A stretch of 64,000 bases of DNA from Pseudomonas sp. 7SR1 (GCF_900156465.1 NZ_LT707064.1:558001-622000), one strand, 5' to 3'; shown: positions 1 to 9,165, counted from the stretch's first letter. Notes: generated by a model from the sequence alone, not told the origin. A program made the numbers and translations.

Positions 1-455
1 TCGCGGAACGAGTACACGCGCTCCTTGGCGCGGGACTTTTCTTCGTCGCGACGGGCACCGCCGAACGCGGCGTCGAAACCATACTTGTCCAACGCCTGCT
101 TCAGGCCCTGGGTCTTCATGATGTCGGTGTGCTTGGCACTGCCGTGGGTGAACGGGTTGATGCCCTGCGCCACGCCATCCGGGTTCACATGAGTGATCAG
201 CTCCAGGCCCAGCTCTTCGACCATGCGGTCGCGGAACTTGTACATTTCCTGGAATTTCCAGCGGGTGTCGACGTGCATCACCGGAAACGGCAGCTTGCCG
301 GGAAAAAACGCCTTGCGTGCCAGGTGCAGCATCACGGCGGAATCTTTACCGATGGAGTACAGCATCACCGGGTTATCGAACTCGGCGGCCACCTCGCGGA
401 TGATGTGGATGCTTTCCGCCTCCAGCTGTTTCAGATGCGTCAGTTTGTCGACCAT
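1..455 (-). CDS. cysD: Sulfate adenylyltransferase subunit 2 (partial, N-terminal 151 residues)
   Basis: This is the small subunit of ATP sulfurylase, which with the GTPase CysN makes adenosine 5'-phosphosulfate from ATP and sulfate in cysteine biosynthesis. I translated it from the ATG at 455 on the minus strand; it begins [20 protein letters not shown] and runs off the left edge of the window, so the C-terminal half is missing. The PP-loop SxGKDS motif is visible as [18 protein letters not shown], followed by [10 protein letters not shown] and [21 protein letters not shown], all typical of CysD. The rest of the gene and probably cysN/cysNC lie beyond base 1. A REP pair separates it from the next gene, so it probably has its own promoter. 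Confidence 0.93.
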   Translation of the reverse strand, partial: MVDKLTHLKQLEAESIHIIREVAAEFDNPVMLYSIGKDSAVMLHLARKAFFPGKLPFPVMHVDTRWKFQEMYKFRDRMVEELGLELITHVNPDGVAQGINPFTHGSAKHTDIMKTQGLKQALDKYGFDAAFGGARRDEEKSRAKERVYSFR

Positions 456-600
456 GGCTACTCACGAAAACTTTCTTATGAACGGCCAGCGGGCCGTGTT
501 CGAGCGAGGAATCCTAGCACAGCGACCTCTTCTAATCAGGGCGCCAACTAGATCGAAACAGCATATGGATATGCCTGGTGGTTCGGCCGCTATGGCTCTT

Positions 601-691
601 TGTGGGAGCGAGCCTGCTCGCGATAGCGTGTGTTCAGGCGCATTAATGCTGGCTGATCCGCCGCTATCGCGAGCAAGCTCGCTCCCACCGT
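601..691. repeat. REP inverted pair (REPIN), GTGGGAGCGAG family
   Basis: Two REP units face each other. The left arm (601-628) reads GTGGGAGCGAGCCTGCTCGC and the right arm (about 661-690) is nearly its reverse complement, with a unique spacer of about 32 bases. This is the common REPIN form in P. fluorescens genomes, here between the start of cysD and the 3' end of the NIF3-like gene. Confidence 0.85.
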
Positions 692-703
692 GGTTATAAG
701 CAG

Positions 704-1462
704 TCAAATGGGATTCGGGCAGTCGATGAAGATGTGCTCCAGGGCAAACCGGCGTGCCAGGTAATCACCCAAGGCCTGGACGCCGTAGCGCTCGGTCGCG
801 TGGTGCCCGGCGGCGATGAAGCTGATGCCGTTTTCCCGGGCGCTGTGGAACGTCTGCTCGGACGCTTCGCCGCTGAGGTACAGGTCGACCCCGGCCAACA
901 CCGCCTGGTCGATATAGCCCTGGCCGCCTCCGGTGCACCAGCCGACCCGGCGGATCATCTGCTCGCCTTCGATCAGCAACGGCTCGCGCCCCATGACTTC
1001 CTGGACCTTGCGCGCGAAATCACGAGCCGTCATGGGTTCGGACAAGGAACCCACCAGCCCGACGACCTTGGGATTATCCGGGTCCAGTGGTCCTTCGACG
1101 GTGATGTCCAACTGACGGGCCAATTGCATGTTATTGCCAACGTCGGGGTGCAGGTCCAGCGGCAGATGATAGGCCAGCAGGCTGATGTCGTGCTTGAGCA
1201 AGGTCTTGAGCCGCCGCTGCTTCATCCCGGTGACGCAAGGGTTTTCGCCCTTCCAGAAGTAACCGTGGTGGACCAGCACCAGGTCGGCCTCGGCTTGCAC
1301 CGCGGCATCCAGCAGGGCCTGGCTGGCGGTGACGCCACTGACGATGCGCATCACCTGGGGCGAACCTTCTACTTGCAGGCCATTGGGGCAATAATCGGCG
1401 ATCCGGCTGCTCGCCAGGTAACGGTCCGCTTCTTCGACCAGGGTGCTCAGGGCTACGGCCAT
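704..1462 (-). CDS. NIF3/YbgI-like dinuclear metal centre protein
   Basis: A 252-residue protein of the NIF3 (YbgI/YqfO) family, which forms toroidal hexamers with a two-metal site; a GTP cyclohydrolase I type 2 role is often annotated but not established. The metal-ligand segments LVLVHHGYFWKGENP in the first half and AAGHHATERYGVQALGDYL near the C-terminus are both present. I chose the ATG at 1462 (MAVALSTLVEEADRYL) because AGGAG lies just upstream; a longer reading frame to 1495 lacks such a site. It is divergent from algW, the same order as PA4445-PA4446 in P. aeruginosa. Confidence 0.9.
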   Translation of the reverse strand: MAVALSTLVEEADRYLASSRIADYCPNGLQVEGSPQVMRIVSGVTASQALLDAAVQAEADLVLVHHGYFWKGENPCVTGMKQRRLKTLLKHDISLLAYHLPLDLHPDVGNNMQLARQLDITVEGPLDPDNPKVVGLVGSLSEPMTARDFARKVQEVMGREPLLIEGEQMIRRVGWCTGGGQGYIDQAVLAGVDLYLSGEASEQTFHSARENGISFIAAGHHATERYGVQALGDYLARRFALEHIFIDCPNPI

Positions 1463-1484
1463 GAAAAGACTCCTAAATATCCCG

Positions 1485-1512
1485 TTCAGAGGCACGCGCG
1501 GCCTCGTATAAT
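1485..1512 (+). promoter_or_regulatory. Candidate sigma-70 promoter for algW
   Basis: A perfect TATAAT (1507-1512) with a weak TTCAGA (1485-1490) 16 bases upstream. It lies in the NIF3/algW divergent gap, 55 bases before the algW start. A small hairpin (GGGCGG...CCGCCC, about 1526-1546) sits in the leader. Confidence 0.4.
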
Positions 1513-1566
1513 GCGCGACATTATGGGCGGTCTTATCCCGCCCGCAACCTTCGTAGGACGTGCTTA

Positions 1567-2727
1567 ATGCTCAAGGCGCTGCGTTTTTCCGGCTGGCCGC
1601 TGTTGGCTGGCGTGCTTGTCGCTCTACTGATTATCCAGCGCTACCCGGAATGGGTCGGCCTGCCAAGTCTTGACGTCAACCTGCAGCAGGCGCCGCAAAC
1701 CAAGGCCCTGCAGCAGGGCCCGGTGTCCTATGCCGATGCCGTGACCACCGCCGCGCCAGCCGTGGTCAACCTCTATACCACCAAGGTCGTCAACAAACCC
1801 AGCCATCCGCTGTTCGAAGACCCGCAGTTCCGGCGTTTCTTCGGCGACAACTCGCCCAAGCAGAAGCGCATGGAGTCGAGCCTGGGTTCGGGCGTCATCA
1901 TGAGTCCGGAAGGCTATATCCTGACCAACAACCACGTCACCAGCGGCGCCGACCAGATCGTGGTCGCCCTGAAGGATGGCCGTGAAACCCTGGCACGGGT
2001 GATCGGCAGCGACCCGGAAACCGACCTGGCGGTGTTGAAGATCGACCTGAAGAACCTGCCGGCCATCACCATCGGCCGCTCGGACAGCATCCGCATCGGC
2101 GACGTCGCCCTGGCCATCGGCAACCCGTTCGGTGTCGGCCAGACCGTGACCATGGGCATCATCAGCGCCACCGGTCGCAACCAGTTGGGGCTCAACAACT
2201 ACGAAGACTTCATCCAGACCGATGCCGCGATCAACCCCGGCAACTCCGGTGGCGCGTTGGTGGATGCCAACGGCAACCTCACCGGGATCAATACGGCGAT
2301 CTTCTCCAAGTCCGGCGGCAGCCAGGGCATCGGCTTCGCCATTCCGGTGAAGCTGGCGATGGAGGTGATGAAATCCATCATCGAACACGGCCAGGTCATT
2401 CGCGGCTGGCTGGGTATCGAAGTACAGCCGCTGACCCAGGAGCTGGCCGAGTCCTTCGGCCTGTCCGGGCGGCCAGGCATCGTGGTGGCGGGAATCTTCC
2501 GCGACGGACCGGCGCAGAAGGCCGGCCTGCAACTGGGCGACGTGATCCTGAGTATCGACGGCGAGCCGGCCGGCGATGGCCGTCGCTCGATGAACCAGGT
2601 GGCACGCATCAAGCCTACCGACAAAGTCGCCATCCAGGTGATGCGCAACGGCAAGGAGCTCAAGCTCACCGCCGAGATCGGCCTGCGGCCACCACCGGCA
2701 CCGGTGGTGCCCAAGGAAGAGCAGTAA
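1567..2727 (+). CDS. algW: Periplasmic S1C serine protease AlgW (DegS-type)
   Basis: AlgW is the inner-membrane-anchored, DegS-like site-1 protease that senses misfolded outer-membrane proteins and cuts the anti-sigma factor MucA, releasing the envelope stress factor AlgU. The 386-residue product has an N-terminal membrane anchor (about residues 8-24), a trypsin-like domain with His123 (NNHV), Asp153 (TDLAVL) and Ser227 (GNSGGAL), and one C-terminal PDZ domain (about 275-375). One PDZ domain plus an anchor is the DegS/AlgW arrangement; DegP/MucD has two. Its place next to the his-mur-mla block matches PA4446. Confidence 0.95.
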   Translation: MLKALRFSGWPLLAGVLVALLIIQRYPEWVGLPSLDVNLQQAPQTKALQQGPVSYADAVTTAAPAVVNLYTTKVVNKPSHPLFEDPQFRRFFGDNSPKQKRMESSLGSGVIMSPEGYILTNNHVTSGADQIVVALKDGRETLARVIGSDPETDLAVLKIDLKNLPAITIGRSDSIRIGDVALAIGNPFGVGQTVTMGIISATGRNQLGLNNYEDFIQTDAAINPGNSGGALVDANGNLTGINTAIFSKSGGSQGIGFAIPVKLAMEVMKSIIEHGQVIRGWLGIEVQPLTQELAESFGLSGRPGIVVAGIFRDGPAQKAGLQLGDVILSIDGEPAGDGRRSMNQVARIKPTDKVAIQVMRNGKELKLTAEIGLRPPPAPVVPKEEQ

Positions 2728-2761
2728 CTGAGGGGCGCATCCTCGTTGGCCTGACACAACC

Positions 2762-2895
2762 CTGTGGCGAGGGGATTTATCCCGCCGGGTTGCGCAGCAA
2801 CCCGTAATCAGACACCGCGGTCCATCAGATGAACCGTACCGGCTGGTCTACGGCTGCTGCGCAGCCGAACGGGGATAAATCCCCTCGCCACTAGA
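2762..2895. repeat. REP inverted pair, TGGCGAGGGGATTTATCCC family
   Basis: The left unit (about 2762-2810) contains TGGCGAGGGGATTTATCCC and the right unit (about 2850-2893) its reverse complement, each followed by a small GC-rich hairpin (GGTTGCGCAGCAACC; GGCTGCTGCGCAGCC). This is a second REP family, distinct from the GTGGGAGCGAG type. It separates algW from the inserted TonB locus. Confidence 0.85.
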
Positions 2896-2937
2896 AATCC
2901 TACCGGCACTTCCACTGTGATCCTCTCCAGATTTCAC

Positions 2938-2970
2938 TTGAAATACAGATAGCAGAAATTCTCATTAGTA
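2938..2970. promoter_or_regulatory. AT-rich promoter region with partial Fur-like half-site
   Basis: A TTGAAA -35-like hexamer (2938-2943) is followed by an AT-rich stretch. On the minus strand 2958-2970 reads TAATGAGAATT, which resembles half of a Pseudomonas Fur box; the other half is poor. It is 40-70 bases upstream of a TonB receptor gene, so iron or another metal may control it. This is suggestive only. Confidence 0.3.
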
Positions 2971-2971
2971 G

Positions 2972-3011
2972 TGTTATATTGTTTCAATTATAAATTTGGA
3001 ACAATATAACA
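2972..3011. promoter_or_regulatory. 40-bp near-perfect palindrome overlapping the TonB receptor start
   Basis: TGTTATATTGTT (2972-2983) is answered by AACAATATAACA (3000-3011). The intervening bases also largely pair, giving about 17 of 20 matching positions around a centre at 2991/2992. The right arm contains the GGAA ribosome-binding site and touches the ATG at 3011. It could be a repressor operator (the outer TGTTATA halves resemble Zur half-sites) or an RNA hairpin hiding the translation start. Confidence 0.6.
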
Positions 3012-5116
3012 TGCCATCCTTGAAACGGCTCTCCTTCGCCAGCCTGGCCCTGGGTCTGCTGGGCGACCCGGCCTTCGCCGAAGAAGTGCAACCGGTGGAA
3101 CTGGACGCCATCAGCGTGAGATCCGATTACGAATCCCCCACCGGGCCCGTGGCCGGCTATCGAGCGACCCGCTCTGCCAGTGCGACCAAGACCGACACGG
3201 CCCTGAGGGATATCCCGCAATCGATCAGTGTGATCCCCGCCAGCGTACTCAAGGATCTGGGCAGCACTGAGGTTGAACGGGCACTGGAGTTCGCTGGTGG
3301 GGTATCGAAACAGAACAATTTCGGCGGGTTGACGCTATACGAGTACAGCGTGCGCGGGTTCACGACGTCGGAATTCTACAAGGACGGCTTCAGCGCCAAC
3401 CGCGGCTATCCGAGCACGCCGGATACGGCCAACATCGAACGCATCGAGGTGCTCAAAGGCCCGGCCGCCAGCCTGTACGGCCGAGGCGATCCGGGTGGCA
3501 CGGTGAACATCGTCACCAAAAAACCCCAGCCCGATGCCTTTACCACCCTTCAGACAAGCGCCGGCAGTTGGGATCGCTACCGCACGGCCCTGGACGTCAA
3601 CACGCCCCTGGATGCCGAAGGCAACCTGTTGTCGCGAGTCAATCTGGCGGTGGAAGACAACCACAGCTTTCGCGACCACGTCGACAGCCAGCGTGTTTTC
3701 GTCGCGCCTTCCATCAGCTGGCAGCTGAACCCAGATACGCGGCTGTTGCTGGAAAGCGAAATCGTGCGCCACAGCTCGACGTTCGACCGCGGCATCGTCG
3801 CCCCGAACAACCGCTGGAGCGGAGTTTCCCGTTCCACGTTCCTGGGCGAACCCGACGATGGCGACATCGACAACCACAACAACATGCTCCAGGCCGCGCT
3901 CGAACATCAGCTCAACGACGCCTGGCAACTGCGCCTGGCCAGCCATTACAAGCAGGGCGAACTCTGGGGGTTCGCCTCCGAAGCGCGCCCGTTGAACGCC
4001 GACGGGCGTACTGTCAACCGTCGTTACCGCGAGCGGGACAACGATTGGCATGACAGCATCACCCAGCTGGAACTGCGCGGCCTGTTCGACCTCGGTCCCT
4101 GGCAGCACGAACTGTTGATCGGCAGTGAATATGAGGACTACCGCAAGAACGAGCGCGTGACCACCATCACTGGCGGTCACTACCCCATCGACATCTATCA
4201 GCCGATCTACGGCCAGCCAAAACCCGACGGCCTGCGTACCGGCACGGACTTCTTCGAGCATGTGCAAAGCCGTGCGCTGAACCTTCAGGACCAGATCGTC
4301 TTCACCGACAAGCTGCGAGGCATGCTGGGCGTACGTTACGAGCACTTCGAACAGAGCATCGACGATCACACCCGCAACGCCACCGACCGCCAACGTCACG
4401 AGGCCCTGACGCAACGCGCCGGCCTGCTGTATCAGCTGACGCCCGAAGTCGGGCTGTTCGCCAACGCATCCACCTCGTTCAAGCCCAACAACGGCCTGGA
4501 TGCCACCGGCAAGTCCTTCGATCCGGAAGAAGGCGTGGGCTACGAAATCGGAATCAAGAGCGAGCTCTTCGACGATCGCCTGAGCAGCACCCTGGCGGCA
4601 TTCCATATAGAGAAGGAAAACGTCCTCGCACTGGACCCGGCTACCGACACCAACCGGGCCATGGGCAAGGCCCGCAGCCAGGGGCTGGATCTGCAGGTGA
4701 CCGGACAGGTGACCGATGCCGTACGGGTGATCGGCGCCTTCGCCTACATCGATGCGCAAGTGACCCAGGGGGACAAGGCCATTCCCACGGGCAGCCGGAT
4801 CCTGGGCGTTGCCAAGCACAGCGGCAGCCTGTTGGGGGTATATGAATTCCAGGACGGCCGCCTGCGTGGTTCGGATGTCGGCGCGGCGCTGACCTACGTT
4901 GGGGATCGTTCCGGACAGGCCGGCAGCGATTTCGAATTGCCGGCGTACCACACCGTGGACCTGCTGGCGCATTACAAGGCCAGCGACAACGTCACCCTGG
5001 GCCTGAACCTGAATAACGTCCTCGACGAAAAATACTACGAACGCTCCTACAGCAATTACTGGGTCACCCCCGGCGACCCGCGCAATGTCACCGTCAATCT
5101 CACCCTTGATCTATAA
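3011..5116 (+). CDS. TonB-dependent siderophore-type outer-membrane receptor
   Basis: A 701-residue TonB-dependent receptor. The ATG at 3011 gives a clean signal peptide (MPSLKRLSFASLALGLLGDP, cut near AFA-EE); an in-frame TTG at 2996 would add five residues inside the palindrome. The plug domain shows DIPQSISVIP, RIEVLKGPAASLYGRGDPGG and TVNIVTKKP, typical of the siderophore receptor subfamily, followed by a barrel ending NVTVNLTLDL. It lacks an N-terminal signalling (STN) domain, so it should not control its own ECF sigma factor. The ligand is unknown: a ferric siderophore is the default, but the DUF4198 partner and Zur-like half-sites leave other metallophores open. The gene is inserted between algW and hisC relative to P. 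aeruginosa. Confidence 0.9.
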   Translation: MPSLKRLSFASLALGLLGDPAFAEEVQPVELDAISVRSDYESPTGPVAGYRATRSASATKTDTALRDIPQSISVIPASVLKDLGSTEVERALEFAGGVSKQNNFGGLTLYEYSVRGFTTSEFYKDGFSANRGYPSTPDTANIERIEVLKGPAASLYGRGDPGGTVNIVTKKPQPDAFTTLQTSAGSWDRYRTALDVNTPLDAEGNLLSRVNLAVEDNHSFRDHVDSQRVFVAPSISWQLNPDTRLLLESEIVRHSSTFDRGIVAPNNRWSGVSRSTFLGEPDDGDIDNHNNMLQAALEHQLNDAWQLRLASHYKQGELWGFASEARPLNADGRTVNRRYRERDNDWHDSITQLELRGLFDLGPWQHELLIGSEYEDYRKNERVTTITGGHYPIDIYQPIYGQPKPDGLRTGTDFFEHVQSRALNLQDQIVFTDKLRGMLGVRYEHFEQSIDDHTRNATDRQRHEALTQRAGLLYQLTPEVGLFANASTSFKPNNGLDATGKSFDPEEGVGYEIGIKSELFDDRLSSTLAAFHIEKENVLALDPATDTNRAMGKARSQGLDLQVTGQVTDAVRVIGAFAYIDAQVTQGDKAIPTGSRILGVAKHSGSLLGVYEFQDGRLRGSDVGAALTYVGDRSGQAGSDFELPAYHTVDLLAHYKASDNVTLGLNLNNVLDEKYYERSYSNYWVTPGDPRNVTVNLTLDL

Positions 5117-5129
5117 AAAGGAAAAACCC

Positions 5130-5849
5130 ATGAAATGCCCCAAGACAGTCGCCCTTCTCGGCTTGCTCCTGGCGACTCAAGCCTCGGCCCATGGCCTGTG
5201 GACCGAACAGCGGCGTGGCAACATCGAAGTGATCTATGGTCACGGTGCCGAAGATAATGCGTTCAAGGCGCAGAAAGTCAGCGGTGCCTGGGCCTATGAC
5301 CTGGGCGGCAAGATGATTCCGGTGACCGTGGAACGCCTCCCGGACCACGCCCGCCTGCAACCACTCAAGCCGCCCGCCGTGCTGGCAGTGGCGCTGGATA
5401 ACGGCATGTGGTCCCAGACCGCCGACAAGAAGTGGATCAACGAAGGCCGCAGCAAGGTGCCAGGGGCAATCGAGTCGACCCACACGTTCAAATACAGCCT
5501 GGCGATCTACGAACCCGGGGCCAGGCTGCCAAAGCTCGACGAGATAAAGTTCGTGATTCGCCCGCAAGTCGACCCGCTGACCGTAGGGCCGGGCCAGTCG
5601 TTGCCGGTCCAGGTACTGCTGGACGGCAAGCCGGCGGCAGGCGTGAAGCTGGTGGGGGACTATCGCAGCGCGCCGGACACCGTCTCGGCTGAAACCGATG
5701 CCGATGGCCGGGCCAACGTCGTGGTGCGCAATGAAGGGTTGAATGTGATCGCCGCGCAGATGGAAATGGCCCTCAAGGACAACAAGGACGTGGCCACCCG
5801 AGGCGTATTCACCTCACTGACCTTCGTCGGCGAGCCGCATCACGATTAA
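5130..5849 (+). CDS. DUF4198-family periplasmic protein, partner of the TonB receptor
   Basis: A 239-residue secreted protein beginning 13 bases after the receptor stop, with AAAAAGGAAA as ribosome-binding site, so almost certainly cotranscribed with it. The signal peptide MKCPKTVALLGLLLATQASA is followed by HGLWTEQRRG; cleavage after ASA would leave histidine as the first mature residue, usual for DUF4198 proteins. The N-terminal part also holds YGHGAEDNAF, and the C-terminal half (from about 150) looks like a beta-sandwich (PGQSLPVQVLLDGKPAAGV). DUF4198 proteins often accompany metal uptake genes; a periplasmic metal-binding role is inferred, and no substrate is known. Confidence 0.8.
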   Translation: MKCPKTVALLGLLLATQASAHGLWTEQRRGNIEVIYGHGAEDNAFKAQKVSGAWAYDLGGKMIPVTVERLPDHARLQPLKPPAVLAVALDNGMWSQTADKKWINEGRSKVPGAIESTHTFKYSLAIYEPGARLPKLDEIKFVIRPQVDPLTVGPGQSLPVQVLLDGKPAAGVKLVGDYRSAPDTVSAETDADGRANVVVRNEGLNVIAAQMEMALKDNKDVATRGVFTSLTFVGEPHHD

Positions 5850-5861
5850 CACGCCGGGCAC

Positions 5862-5888
5862 AGTCAGTCGCATGGATGCCGACTGACT
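5862..5888. terminator. Hairpin between the DUF4198 gene and hisC
   Basis: AGTCAGTCG (5862-5870) and CGACTGACT (5880-5888) form a perfect 9-bp stem just after the DUF4198 stop codon. There is no following T-run, so termination strength is uncertain. A degenerate single REP unit (CGCGAACAGGTTCGCTCCCAC) follows at about 5895-5918. Confidence 0.45.
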
Positions 5889-5933
5889 GAGTCATCGCGA
5901 ACAGGTTCGCTCCCACAGGTTCAGCGCCAGGCT

Positions 5934-6986
5934 TCAGAGTTCGCCGAGGGCTTCCACCAGCGCCTGGTTCTGTTCCGGCGTGCCGATGCTGATCCGCAGG
6001 AACTGGGCAATGCGTTCCTGCTTGAAGTGCCGCACGATCACGCCCTGTTCCCGCAGTTTCGCCGCCAGCCCCGCCGCATCGTGCCGTGGGTGGCGAGCGA
6101 AGATGAAGTTGGCGGCCGAAGGCAGGACTTCGAACCCCTTGCCCTGCAGTTGCGCCACCACCCACTCCCGATGCTCGATGACCAGCCGACAGGTCCGGTC
6201 GAAGTACTCCCGGTCGTCGAACGCCGCCGCGCCGCCGACGTTCGCCAGGCGATCGATGGGGTAGGAGTTGAAGCTGTTCTTGATCCGTTCCAGCGCTTCG
6301 ATCAGGTCAGGGTGACCCACCGCCAGGCCCACCCGCAGCCCGGCCAGCGAGCGAGACTTGGACAGTGTCTGGGTGACCAGCAGGTTCGGGTAACGACCCA
6401 CCAGGCTGATGGCCGTCTGGCCGCCGAAATCGATATAGGCTTCGTCGACCACCACCACCGACCCCGGGTTGGCCTGGAGAATCCCCTCGACCGCCTCCAG
6501 CGCCAGCAGGCAGCCGGTCGGCGCATTCGGGTTGGGGAAGATGATCCCGCCATTCGGCCTGGCATAGTCGGCCGGGTCGATCCGGAACTGCTCATCCAGA
6601 GGCACGGCCTCGAACCGAATGCCATACAACCCGCAATACACCGGGTAGAAGCTGTAGCTGATGTCCGGGAACAGCAGCGGCAGGTCGTGCTGCAGCAGGC
6701 CATGGAAAATGTGCGCCAGCACTTCGTCCGAACCGTTGCCCAGGAATACCTGGTTGGTCTGCACGCCGTAGTATCGGGCCACGGCGCCTTTGAGCAGGTC
6801 GCTGTTGGGATCCGGGTACAGGCGCAGGCTGTCGTTCAGTTCGGACTGCATCGCCGCCAGGGCCTTGGGCGACGGGCCGTAAGGGTTTTCGTTGGTGTTG
6901 AGCTTGACCAGACGGGTCAGCTTCGGCTGCTCGCCCGGGACGTAGGGGACCAGGTCCTTGACGAACGGGCTCCAGAATTTACTCAT
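5934..6986 (-). CDS. hisC: Histidinol-phosphate aminotransferase
   Basis: HisC transfers an amino group from glutamate to imidazole acetol phosphate to give histidinol phosphate; it uses pyridoxal phosphate. The 350-residue protein is full length, with [12 protein letters not shown] at 29-40, the cofactor-contacting NPNAPTG (152-158), DEAYIDF (181-187), and Lys210 in [18 protein letters not shown] as the Schiff-base lysine. It is the last gene of the minus-strand run murA-hisG-hisD-hisC, with only 2 bases between hisD and its start, so translational coupling is likely. This matches hisC1 (PA4447). Confidence 0.95.
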   Translation of the reverse strand: MSKFWSPFVKDLVPYVPGEQPKLTRLVKLNTNENPYGPSPKALAAMQSELNDSLRLYPDPNSDLLKGAVARYYGVQTNQVFLGNGSDEVLAHIFHGLLQHDLPLLFPDISYSFYPVYCGLYGIRFEAVPLDEQFRIDPADYARPNGGIIFPNPNAPTGCLLALEAVEGILQANPGSVVVVDEAYIDFGGQTAISLVGRYPNLLVTQTLSKSRSLAGLRVGLAVGHPDLIEALERIKNSFNSYPIDRLANVGGAAAFDDREYFDRTCRLVIEHREWVVAQLQGKGFEVLPSAANFIFARHPRHDAAGLAAKLREQGVIVRHFKQERIAQFLRISIGTPEQNQALVEALGEL

Positions 6987-6988
6987 GT

Positions 6989-8326
6989 TCAGTTCCCCTG
7001 CCCGTCAATGGAAGGCTCGTCAAGGATGCGATATTCGGCACTGCGGGCGTGGGCGCTCAGGGATTCGCCACGGGCCAGCACGGAAGCGGTCTTGCCCAGT
7101 TCGGACGCCCCCTGCTCGGAGCAGAAGATGATCGACGAACGTTTCTGGAAGTCGTATACCCCCAGCGGCGACGAGAAACGCGCCGTGCCGGAGGTGGGCA
7201 ATACGTGATTGGGACCGGCGCAATAGTCGCCCAGCGCCTCGCTGGTGTGGCGTCCCATGAAGATCGCCCCGGCGTGACGGATCTGCGGCAGCCAGGCCTG
7301 CGGATCGGCGACCGACAGCTCAAGGTGCTCCGGCGCGATGCGGTTGGCGACCTCGATGGCCTGCTCCATGTCACTGACCTTGATCAGCGCACCACGGCCG
7401 TTGATCGACGTATTGATGATCTCGGCGCGGTCCATGGTCGGCAGTAGCTTGTCGATGCTGGCGGCGACCCTGTCGAGGAATTCGGCATCCGGGCTGACCA
7501 GGATCGCCTGGGCGTCTTCATCGTGCTCGGCCTGGGAGAACAGGTCCATGGCGATCCAGTCCGGATCGGTCTGGCCGTCACATACCACCAGGATCTCCGA
7601 AGGACCGGCGATCATGTCGATGCCGACCTGGCCGAACACATGACGCTTGGCGGTGGCCACGTAGATGTTGCCCGGCCCGACCACCTTGTCGACCCTCGGC
7701 ACGCTTTCGGTGCCATAGGCCAGGGCGGCCACGGCCTGGGCGCCGCCAATGGTGAACACGCGGTCCACCCCGGCGATACAGGCGGCGGCCAGCACCAGTT
7801 CATTGATTTCACCCCGCGGGGTCGGCACGACCATCACCACTTCGGCGACGCCGGCGACCTTGGCCGGAATGGCGTTCATCAATACCGAAGACGGGTAGGA
7901 CGCCTTGCCTCCCGGCACGTACAGGCCGGCGCGGTCCAGCGGCGTGACTTTCTGGCCCAGCACCGTACCATCGGCCTCGGTGTAGCTCCAGGAGTCCTGT
8001 TTTTGCCGCTCGTGATAGCTGCGCACCCGGGAAGCAGCCTTTTCCAGGGCTTCGCGCTGGGGCACGGTGATGCGGGTCAGGGCCAGTTCCAGGCGCTCGC
8101 GCGGCAGGATCAGGTCGGCCATGGACGCCGCTTGCAGGCCATCGAATGCCTGGGTGAATTCCACCAGGGCAGCATCGCCACGCTCGCGAACGGCCTTGAT
8201 GATATCCAGCACCCGCTGATTGACCGAGTCGTCAGACACACTTTCCCAGCTCAGCAGATGATCCAGATGATGCGCAAAATCCGGGTCGGCAGCGTTGAGT
8301 CGGCGAATCGAGGTGGGAGCGGTCAT
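6989..8326 (-). CDS. hisD: Histidinol dehydrogenase
   Basis: HisD catalyses the last two steps of histidine synthesis, oxidising histidinol to histidine with two NAD+ in a zinc-dependent reaction. The 445-residue sequence carries family signatures: [25 protein letters not shown], the region starting [14 protein letters not shown] and running to [12 protein letters not shown], and [14 protein letters not shown] with the catalytic and zinc-binding histidines. It lies between hisG (122 bases upstream) and hisC (2 bases downstream) in a minus-strand cluster. Confidence 0.96.
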   Translation of the reverse strand: MTAPTSIRRLNAADPDFAHHLDHLLSWESVSDDSVNQRVLDIIKAVRERGDAALVEFTQAFDGLQAASMADLILPRERLELALTRITVPQREALEKAASRVRSYHERQKQDSWSYTEADGTVLGQKVTPLDRAGLYVPGGKASYPSSVLMNAIPAKVAGVAEVVMVVPTPRGEINELVLAAACIAGVDRVFTIGGAQAVAALAYGTESVPRVDKVVGPGNIYVATAKRHVFGQVGIDMIAGPSEILVVCDGQTDPDWIAMDLFSQAEHDEDAQAILVSPDAEFLDRVAASIDKLLPTMDRAEIINTSINGRGALIKVSDMEQAIEVANRIAPEHLELSVADPQAWLPQIRHAGAIFMGRHTSEALGDYCAGPNHVLPTSGTARFSSPLGVYDFQKRSSIIFCSEQGASELGKTASVLARGESLSAHARSAEYRILDEPSIDGQGN

Positions 8327-8448
8327 AGCGAGGGCCTCATAAATGGCAAATGCTCAGGCGCCCTAAGCTACCAGTCCATTCGCGTGGGCACCTGAGAAAA
8401 TTGGCTATGACGCGGATAGACGGGCGCGACCGAGGCCGCGCGGGTGAA

Positions 8449-9084
8449 TCAGTCGCGGTGTCGCGATTCCACTGCCTTGCGCAGGGTATCGATCAAGGCC
8501 TGGATACGGGCGTGCTGCATTTTCATCGATGCCTTGTTGACGATCAGCCGAGAGGTGATGTCCGCGATGAAATCCTGGGGCTCCAGGCCGTTGGCCCGCA
8601 AGGTGTTGCCGGTGTCGACCACGTCGATGATCTTGTCCGCCAGACCGATCAGCGGCGCCAGCTCCATCGAACCGTACAGTTTGATGATATCGACCTGACG
8701 GCCCTGCTCGGCGTAATAACGCTTGGCAATGTTGACGAACTTGGTCGCCACCCGCAGGCGCCCCTTGGGCTCTGGTGCGCCGACCTTGCCGGCGGTCATC
8801 AGCTTGCAGCGGGCGATTCGCAGGTCAAGGGGTTCGTAGAGGCCCTGGCCACCGTATTCCATCAGCACGTCCTTGCCGGCGACCCCCAGGTCGGCGGCGC
8901 CATGCTCCACATAGGTCGGCACGTCGGTGGCACGCACGATCAGCAAGCGCACGTCGGCCTGGGTCGTGGGGATGATCAGCTTGCGGCTCTTGTCCGGATT
9001 CTCGGTCGGCACGATGCCCGCTTCAGCCAGAAGCGGCAAGGTGTCGTCAAGGATGCGGCCCTTGGACAGTGCGATGGTCAACAT
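8449..9084 (-). CDS. hisG: ATP phosphoribosyltransferase, short form
   Basis: HisG joins ATP and PRPP in the first committed step of histidine synthesis. At 211 residues this is the short HisG, which lacks the C-terminal regulatory ACT-like domain and needs a HisZ partner encoded elsewhere (hisZ is not in this window). I chose the ATG at 9084 ([23 protein letters not shown]) because it gives the conserved family N-terminus and has AAGGA upstream. The [20 protein letters not shown] segment contains the PRPP-binding loop. A perfect 9-bp hairpin lies 60 bases upstream. Confidence 0.95.
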   Translation of the reverse strand: MLTIALSKGRILDDTLPLLAEAGIVPTENPDKSRKLIIPTTQADVRLLIVRATDVPTYVEHGAADLGVAGKDVLMEYGGQGLYEPLDLRIARCKLMTAGKVGAPEPKGRLRVATKFVNIAKRYYAEQGRQVDIIKLYGSMELAPLIGLADKIIDVVDTGNTLRANGLEPQDFIADITSRLIVNKASMKMQHARIQALIDTLRKAVESRHRD

Positions 9085-9143
9085 GGAAACGTCAGTCCTT
9101 ATCAAGGTACTCATGCCCGGTCGCAAGCGGCGCCGGACACACA

Positions 9144-9165
9144 TCGAGGGTGCAAACACCCTCGA
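9144..9165 (-). other. Perfect hairpin between murA and hisG
   Basis: TCGAGGGTG (9144-9152) and CACCCTCGA (9157-9165) enclose a 4-base loop. It sits 60 bases upstream of the hisG start in a 255-base gap and has no T-run in the direction of transcription. It may be an mRNA processing or stability element, or a weak terminator after murA. Confidence 0.5.

Noticed and set aside
1624..2757. 377-codon minus-strand open frame opposite algW
   Set aside because: Shadow of algW, whose catalytic triad and PDZ domain are in the plus-strand frame.
3335..4972. 545-codon minus-strand open frame opposite the TonB receptor
   Set aside because: Antisense shadow of a well-supported receptor gene; composition is typical of out-of-frame translation.
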